Source: Planctomycetota bacterium
Lineage (GTDB): Bacteria > Planctomycetota > Planctomycetia > Planctomycetales > Planctomycetaceae
Length of the DNA: 10,404 nt
Direction: 5' to 3'
NCBI GenBank assembly: GCA_023429275.1
Contig: JAEYWB010000612.1
Span: 1 to 10,404, forward strand
Position 1 is the first letter of the stretch. The number at the start of each line of letters is the position of its first letter. Below the pieces are notes generated by a model. It saw nothing but the letters and a program-made list of their open reading frames with translations. It made no database searches and was not told where the DNA came from. A program made the translations under genes and the position numbers. This document shows positions 5,957-10,404 of the stretch, piece after piece.

Positions 5957-7474
5957 TTGAGGTGCCGTATCGACACTCAAACATTTCTCTATCTCTTTGC
6001 GGCAGCGGTCTGCATCGCGGCGAACGGATTCTTCGTCCTGGCGGAGTTCGCCCTGGTCAAAGTCCGGGCCAGCCGGATCGAAGAGCTTTCCCGCTCGGGG
6101 AATGCCCGTGCTCTCGTCGCGCGCGACCTCGTCGATCAGCTCGACGGCTACCTCGCGACGACCCAGCTCGGAATCACCGTCGCCAGCCTGGGATTGGGAT
6201 GGGTCGGCGAGCCGGCATTCTCCGGGCTGATCGAACGGATGATCGGACGCCCGACCGGGCTCTCGCCGGGGGTCAGTCATTCCATCTCGGCCGTCCTCGC
6301 GTTTCTCATCATCACGTTTCTGCACATCCTCCTGGGAGAGCTCGCCCCCAAGAGCCTCGCCATCCGTCGTCCCGAGGCAAGCACGTTGTGGATCGCGCAA
6401 CCGATGCGGTGGGTCTATCGGGTGTTCTATCTCCCGATGCTCCTGCTCAACGGTGCCTCGAACCTCGTCCTGAAGATGATCGGCCTCAGCGATGACTCCG
6501 ACGAAGCCTCGCATTCCGCCCAGGAGATCCGACTGCTGCTCTCGACGGTGGAAACCTCGAAGGGTTTCACGCTCAATCGCCTCCTGATGCTCGAGAACAT
6601 CTTCGAACTCGGCCGGCAGACTGTCCGCGACGCCATGATCCAGTGGGCGAACGTCAAGACGGTCTCGCTGGCCGACTCGCTCGAGGAGCTCATGGAGACG
6701 GTCCGCGAGCACTCTTATTCGAGGTGGCCGGTGGTCGATCGGACGAGTCCTGTTCCGACCGGATACCTCCTCGTCCGCGATATCGCCGCGCACCCGCCTG
6801 GGGACGTCAACTGGATTGAACTCATCCGCCCGCTTCGCCAGGTGGCCCCCACAGACAACCTCGAGATGGTGATGCAGCGGCTTCAGCGGGATGGAGCCAA
6901 CATGGCCGTGGTCGTCGAGAACGACCTCCCGGTGGGTCTGATCGCGCTGGAGGAAATACTCGAAGAGATCGTCGGCCGCATCGAGGATGAGTTTCCCCGA
7001 CTGCCGAAAGTCTACCTCAAGGATGCGCTCGCCGCCGGGAATGTGATTCTCGAGATGACGGCGCAGACGCCGGAAGGAGCAGTCCGGGAACTGGCATCGG
7101 TGATCCCGCACGAGAGCGTTCCTTCATTCAGCCAGCTCTGCGAACTTGCGGAGACGCATCCCGCCAGCGATATCGTCGATGTCGCGAACGGCGTGGCGAT
7201 CCCATACCTCCGCTGTCCTGGCGTGAAGCGGTCGATCATCGTCATCGGCCGGTCCGTCGCCGGAATTCGCTTGCGGCCGGAGCGGGAGAGCCTGACACAC
7301 CTCTTCTTCTTCGTCGTGACCCCCACGGAACGTCCGCATGCCCAGAACTTCTTTGTGGAAGGGATGACCACGATCGCCCGAAGCGAGGTGGTTCGTGAGC
7401 GTCTTCTGGATGCCGAGACACCGGTCGAAATCTTTGAAATCATCGCCGCGGCGGACCCGGCGTTGACCGGCTAG
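5957..7474 (+). CDS. CNNM (DUF21)-CBS membrane protein with C-terminal EIIA-like domain lacking the active-site His
   Basis: With a TTG start at 5957 the product has 505 residues. Residues 8-175 form a CNNM/DUF21 membrane domain (FFVLAEFALVKVR at 25-37, GELAPKSLAI at 127-136, three to four hydrophobic segments). Two CBS repeats follow at about 220-276 and 289-345. Instead of the usual small CorC_HlyC domain, residues about 355-497 match the type-2 EIIA fold (PtsN/fructose EIIA): SDIVDVANGVAIPY (404-417), then PGVKRSIIVIGRS, LTHLFFFVVTP and a helix ending in RERLLDAETPVEIFEII. The phosphorylated His of the family's GVAIPH motif is Tyr417, so phosphotransfer there is not expected. CNNM proteins are tied to Mg/cation transport; the EIIA-like part is probably regulatory (inference). 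The start is uncertain: an ATG at 5840 adds a Cys/Arg-rich leader that does not look like protein, and no Shine-Dalgarno motif precedes the TTG. Confidence 0.88.
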   Translation: MRCRIDTQTFLYLFAAAVCIAANGFFVLAEFALVKVRASRIEELSRSGNARALVARDLVDQLDGYLATTQLGITVASLGLGWVGEPAFSGLIERMIGRPTGLSPGVSHSISAVLAFLIITFLHILLGELAPKSLAIRRPEASTLWIAQPMRWVYRVFYLPMLLLNGASNLVLKMIGLSDDSDEASHSAQEIRLLLSTVETSKGFTLNRLLMLENIFELGRQTVRDAMIQWANVKTVSLADSLEELMETVREHSYSRWPVVDRTSPVPTGYLLVRDIAAHPPGDVNWIELIRPLRQVAPTDNLEMVMQRLQRDGANMAVVVENDLPVGLIALEEILEEIVGRIEDEFPRLPKVYLKDALAAGNVILEMTAQTPEGAVRELASVIPHESVPSFSQLCELAETHPASDIVDVANGVAIPYLRCPGVKRSIIVIGRSVAGIRLRPERESLTHLFFFVVTPTERPHAQNFFVEGMTTIARSEVVRERLLDAETPVEIFEIIAAADPALTG

Positions 7475-7510
7475 AAGCGGCTGACACCTGCATGCGCGGG
7501 TGCCGCCAGT

Positions 7511-7560
7511 GTCGTCTTTCACTCCGCGGAACAACGCCCTTTCAGGGAGCGAAGGGCGAC
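7511..7560. repeat. REP-like 50-base imperfect palindrome
   Basis: The 15-base arms GTCGTCTTTCACTCC (7511-7525) and GGAGCGAAGGGCGAC (7546-7560) pair at 12 positions. Two more would be U-G wobbles in RNA (7515/7556 and 7517/7554), leaving one A-C mismatch (7521/7550). A nested perfect alternative stem is CGCCCTT (7535-7541) with AAGGGCG (7552-7558). The pattern of compensating C/T changes looks like a stem kept by selection or spread as a repeat. From memory, close relatives of the form GTCGCCTTTCGCTCC...GGAGCGAAAGGCGAC are abundant in planctomycete intergenic DNA. Confidence 0.6.
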
Positions 7561-7704
7561 ACGCCTTCGGGAATCATTCCGTCGGAGCTGACCGCCGCTC
7601 ACTCAGGTATGTGGTTCTGTCCGCCAGGATGCCTCCTGACCGACCAGTCGGACGCGCCGAAATGCTCCGGTCGGCGTTACCGCGGATTCTGGGGGCGGGC
7701 GGTG

Positions 7705-7734
7705 CAATTTTCTTGCGTCAGGCAAGAAAAATTG
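7705..7734. promoter_or_regulatory. AT-rich inverted repeat upstream of actA
   Basis: CAATTTTCTTGC (7705-7716) and GCAAGAAAAATTG (7722-7734) form a 12-base-pair stem with one bulged A around the loop GTCAG. GTCAG recurs right after the stem (7734-7738). The block stands out as AT-rich in a very GC-rich gap, about 130 bases before actA. There is no T-run on either side, so a classical terminator is unlikely; an operator or an mRNA-leader hairpin of the respiratory operon is possible (inference). Confidence 0.45.
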
Positions 7735-7855
7735 TCAGACGTCTACGTGACTTGGAAATGATCGCCCAGACGGGCGAGTTGCACGGCCGAGTCGCCAGCG
7801 ATCCGTCGTTCGAGGCATCAGGTTTGCCTCGGACTGAACCACCGCGTTCCATGCC

Positions 7856-7860
7856 GGAGG
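7856..7860 (+). promoter_or_regulatory. actA: Ribosome binding site of actA
   Basis: GGAGG lies 5 bases before an in-frame TTG at 7866. It overlaps the codons that would follow an ATG at 7851, which itself has no Shine-Dalgarno motif. This favours the TTG as the actual start. Confidence 0.55.
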
Positions 7861-7865
7861 TCGGA

Positions 7866-8510
7866 TTGGCTCAGACGTTTCATCCGTTTGCGAACGCCCT
7901 CGCCCGAGCGACGATCTACGGAGCGCTCGTGAGCGTGCTGCTTCTCGTCGGCATCCTCTACGCCGCCGCCAACTCCGACTATACGACGCAGGTTCGCGTC
8001 GTCCGCCCGCAGCCCGTCGACTTCAGCCATCAGCACCACGTCGCGGGCCTCGGCCTCGACTGCCGCTACTGCCACTCCTCGGTCGAGACGAGTTCGTTTG
8101 CCGGGCTCCCGGCGACCGAGGTCTGTATGAACTGCCATTCGCAGATCTGGTCCGACAGCCCGAAGCTCGAACCGGTCCGCGAAAGCTTTCGAACCGGCAG
8201 GCCGCTCGCCTGGACGCGCGTCACCGACCTCCCGGACTTCGTGCACTTCGAGCACAGCATCCATGTTCAGAAGGGAATGGCCTGCACGGAGTGCCACGGG
8301 CAGGTCGACACGATGCCCCTCACCTGGCGGGCCAGGACCCTCCAGATGCGGTGGTGCCTCGACTGTCACCGGACGACTGAGGATCACGTCCGGCCGCGGA
8401 ACGACGTCTTTCTCAGCCGGAGCGACGAACCGGCTCCGGCCGAGCGTGATGAGCTCGCATCGAAGTATCGCCTCCGCCACCCGACCGACTGTTCAGCGTG
8501 TCACTACTAG
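7866..8510 (+). CDS. actA: Alternative complex III pentaheme cytochrome c subunit ActA
   Basis: With a TTG start at 7866 the product has 214 residues. One N-terminal membrane helix (about 15-35, IYGALVSVLLLVGILYA) anchors a periplasmic part with five CxxCH heme c sites: C66-RY-CH70, C87-MN-CH91, C140-TE-CH144, C164-LD-CH168 and C209-SA-CH213, the last one ending one residue before the C-terminus. His-rich stretches between them (DFSHQHHVAG, HFEHSIHV) would supply distal ligands. Five hemes, this spacing, and an ActB gene 63 bases downstream identify it as ActA of alternative complex III, a quinol oxidase that replaces the bc1 complex and passes electrons to a cytochrome or terminal oxidase. 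An ATG at 7851 would add five residues (MPEVG) and cannot be excluded. Confidence 0.93.
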   Translation: MAQTFHPFANALARATIYGALVSVLLLVGILYAAANSDYTTQVRVVRPQPVDFSHQHHVAGLGLDCRYCHSSVETSSFAGLPATEVCMNCHSQIWSDSPKLEPVRESFRTGRPLAWTRVTDLPDFVHFEHSIHVQKGMACTECHGQVDTMPLTWRARTLQMRWCLDCHRTTEDHVRPRNDVFLSRSDEPAPAERDELASKYRLRHPTDCSACHY

Positions 8511-8558
8511 CGTGCGTCTGAATGTGCCACTGATGAGTCTCCTCCCCCGATCCCATTC

Positions 8559-8563
8559 AGGAG
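8559..8563 (+). promoter_or_regulatory. actB: Ribosome binding site of actB
   Basis: AGGAG ends 10 bases before the ATG at 8574. The spacing is slightly long but the motif is clear, and it supports 8574 as the start even though the Tat motif lies 47 residues inside the protein. Confidence 0.55.
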
Positions 8564-8573
8564 CTGCCGACGT

Positions 8574-10404
8574 ATGAGCCTCCCCGGCCCGACGGCCCGG
8601 CGCACCACGCTTTGGCGCGATCCGGGGGAAGAAGCGCGCGGCGGCCCCGCGCCGGCGGTTCCCCAGGGAGACCCTCGCAACGAAACGCCGAGCGACCCCG
8701 CGGTCATCGACCGGCGGGAGTTCCTGGCGATGATGAACGCCGGTGTCGCCGCTGCCGCTCTCGCTGGCTGCAGCTCGTCGCAGCCGACCGAGACGATCGT
8801 CCCGTATGTTCAGTCGCCGGAGCAGATCGTTCCCGGGCGGCCCCTCTTCTTCGCAACGGCCCTCAGCCATTCGGGCCAGACGATCGGAGTCCTGGTCGAA
8901 AGCCACATGGGGCGGCCGACCAAGATCGAAGGAAACCCGCATCACCCGGCGAGCCTGGGGGCGACCGACGCGATCACCCAGGCGAGCGTCGTCTCGCTCT
9001 ACGACCCCGACCGCTCCCAGGCGATCCGGCACCTCGGCGAGATCAGCACCTGGGGTGCATTCCTGGCTGACCTTCGCGGCGTGCTGTCGGAGCAGGCCGG
9101 CAAGCAGGGAAAGGGGATCCGGCTTCTCACCGGAAGCGTCGTCTCACCGACTCTCGCCCGGCAGATCGACGACCTGCGAAAGAAGTTCCCGGAGGCAAAG
9201 TGGCACCGGCACGAGAGTGGCCGCTCCGATGGCCCGGGTGAGGCGGCCCGCAGGCAGCTCGGGCGAGTGGTCGACACCGTTTACCACTTCGACCGGGCGG
9301 ATATCGTGGTCTCGCTCGACGCCGACTTCCTCGGAGCTCTGAACGGATGCGTTCGCTACACGCGGGACTTCCAGCAGAGGCGGAATCTCATCGACGGGCC
9401 GGGGGGAATGAACCGGCTCTACTGTGCCGAGTCGGGCGTCACCAATACAGGAGCCGCGGCGGATCACCGCCTTCCCGTCCGCCCCTCGGAGATCACAGCG
9501 GTCGCCCGTCGGCTTGCCGGAGCGGCCGGGATCCCGGGAAGCGGTGAGCGTCCGGAGGGGGGAACGACTCCTCTCGATCGCTGGGTTGCCGCGGTCGCCG
9601 AAGACCTGGCGGCTCACCGCGGAAAGGGGCTTGTCATCGCCGGCGAACGGCAACCCTGGCAGATCCATGCGATCGCCCGCCTGCTGAACCGTCACTTCGA
9701 GAATCTCGGTCAGACCGTGGAGGAGATCGAGCCGGTCGAGTTCGATCCGGTCCCACACGCCGCGTCGCTTCGCGAGCTGGTCGAAGCGATTGACCGTGGC
9801 GACGTCGAGCTCCTCGTGATCATGGACACGAACCCGGTCGCGACCGCCCCCGCAGATTTCGAATTCGCCCGTCGGCTGAGGTCGATCAACCGGCTGGCCG
9901 TTCACCTGGGGGAATACGACGACGAGACGGCCGAGTTCTGTCACTGGCACATCCCGCAGACCCACGCTCTGGAAGCCTGGAGCGATGCCCGCGCGTACGA
10001 CGGCACGGTGACGATCGCCCAACCCCTCATCGCGCCGCTCTTCGGCGGCCGAAGTCCGCACGAGCTCCTCTCCGCCCTCGTCGACGACGCTCCGGTCTCA
10101 GCCTACGAGGCGGTCCGTGCCACCTGGAAATCGACGCTCCTTGCGGACGGCCAGGAGACCGCATGGACGAAGGCGGTTCATGACGGTGCTGTCCCGGAGA
10201 CCGGGCACAAGGCGGCCGCCGGAGAGATCACGGATCTTCCGGAGCTCTGGAACGAAGCGGCCTCGGCACCATCGGCCCCCGATCCGAACGGATCGCTTGA
10301 GCTGGCATTTGAGGTCGACCCCACGATCGGCGACGGGCGTTTCGCGAACAACGGCTGGCTTCAGGAGCTGCCGAAACCCTGGACGCGGCTGACGTGGGGG
10401 AATG
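8574..10404 (+). CDS. actB: Alternative complex III molybdopterin-like/iron-sulfur subunit ActB (3' end outside window)
   Basis: The frame is open from 8574 to the window edge (610 codons). It is the large ActB subunit: a molybdopterin-oxidoreductase-like domain, to be followed beyond the window by an iron-sulfur domain. Residues 1-44 are a polar Pro/Gly/Arg-rich extension. The twin-arginine motif DRREFLAM (RR at 47-48), a short hydrophobic stretch and a lipobox-like LAGC (Cys66) then follow, the layout described as the TAT-variant-translocated molybdopterin oxidoreductase type. Fold markers are GVLVESHMGRPTKIEGNPHHP (split: GVLVESHMGR, PTKIEGNPHHP; 105-125), SLYDPDRS (141-148), MDTNPVATAPADF (about 417-429) and YDGTVTIAQPLIAPLFGG (about 475-492). 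No N-terminal four-Cys cluster is seen, consistent with ActB proteins carrying no molybdenum cofactor. It follows actA by 63 bases in one operon. Confidence 0.93.
   Translation, partial: MSLPGPTARRTTLWRDPGEEARGGPAPAVPQGDPRNETPSDPAVIDRREFLAMMNAGVAAAALAGCSSSQPTETIVPYVQSPEQIVPGRPLFFATALSHSGQTIGVLVESHMGRPTKIEGNPHHPASLGATDAITQASVVSLYDPDRSQAIRHLGEISTWGAFLADLRGVLSEQAGKQGKGIRLLTGSVVSPTLARQIDDLRKKFPEAKWHRHESGRSDGPGEAARRQLGRVVDTVYHFDRADIVVSLDADFLGALNGCVRYTRDFQQRRNLIDGPGGMNRLYCAESGVTNTGAAADHRLPVRPSEITAVARRLAGAAGIPGSGERPEGGTTPLDRWVAAVAEDLAAHRGKGLVIAGERQPWQIHAIARLLNRHFENLGQTVEEIEPVEFDPVPHAASLRELVEAIDRGDVELLVIMDTNPVATAPADFEFARRLRSINRLAVHLGEYDDETAEFCHWHIPQTHALEAWSDARAYDGTVTIAQPLIAPLFGGRSPHELLSALVDDAPVSAYEAVRATWKSTLLADGQETAWTKAVHDGAVPETGHKAAAGEITDLPELWNEAASAPSAPDPNGSLELAFEVDPTIGDGRFANNGWLQELPKPWTRLTWGN

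Larger units (their letters stand above)
7475..7865. other. Non-coding gap upstream of the alternative complex III operon
   Basis: This 391-base gap follows the CNNM-EIIA stop. The actA frame stays open back to about 7500, but the conceptual upstream peptide (Arg/Pro/Ser-rich, no domain) is not protein-like and would place some 120 residues before the membrane anchor. The gap holds a 50-base palindrome (7511-7560), an AT-rich dyad (7705-7734), an 8-base palindrome AGACGTCT (7737-7744), and the actA ribosome binding site. The operon promoter is presumably here, but I could not place -35/-10 boxes with confidence. Confidence 0.6.

Noticed and set aside
5678..7111. 477-residue minus-strand frame across the beta-propeller and CNNM-EIIA genes
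   Set aside because: Spans two well-supported genes and the gap between them, and no family feature is seen.
7705..7740. Rho-independent terminator after the CNNM-EIIA gene
   Set aside because: The AT-rich stem is not followed by a T-run on either strand and lies 230 bases after the stop; better left as an unassigned dyad.
7492..7761. 89-residue plus-strand frame in the gap before actA
   Set aside because: Runs through two palindromes, has Cys/Gly/Arg-rich composition without motif, and no ribosome binding site.

Overview
The window is high-GC, gene-dense bacterial chromosome and most likely comes from a member of the Planctomycetes. This rests on three things: the style of the PQQ-type beta-propeller protein (WRQFRGN start after a signal peptide), the first two genes of an alternative complex III operon with an ActB whose Tat motif is displaced from the N-terminus, and palindromic intergenic repeats of a kind I associate with planctomycete genomes. 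The genus cannot be named from sequence alone. No RNA gene, CRISPR array, transposase or phage gene was found, so this looks like ordinary core chromosome rather than an island.

Layout. (1) Positions 1-2949, minus strand: a two-gene unit, aroC (chorismate synthase) followed by a GT39-type membrane glycosyltransferase that runs off the left edge. The stop of aroC and the start of the glycosyltransferase share one base. (2) Positions 2950-3057: a short divergent intergenic region. (3) 3058-4182, plus strand: a WecA/TagO-like polyprenyl-phosphate sugar-1-phosphate transferase. (4) 4183-4551: a repeat-bearing gap with a hairpin and a 93-base palindrome built from CACGGAT units 9 bases apart. (5) 4552-5769: a secreted PQQ-type beta-propeller protein. 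(6) about 5957-7474: a CNNM (DUF21)-CBS membrane protein that ends in an EIIA-like domain whose phospho-accepting histidine is tyrosine. (7) 7475-7865: a second non-coding gap with a 50-base palindrome and an AT-rich dyad. (8) 7866-8510 and 8574-10404: actA (pentaheme cytochrome c) and the 5' part of actB, the start of an alternative complex III operon whose remaining genes (actC-F) would lie beyond the right edge.

How the genes work together. AroC makes chorismate. The WecA-like enzyme would start a lipid-linked glycan and the GT39 protein would use a lipid-linked sugar as donor, so both fit envelope or exopolysaccharide work, though they lie in different transcription units. ActA and ActB are quinol-oxidising respiratory subunits. 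The CNNM-EIIA protein and the beta-propeller protein have no clear functional tie to their neighbours. No clear multi-gene novel system is visible; the best candidates for a second look are the CNNM-CBS-EIIA fusion with its lost histidine and the structured intergenic repeats.
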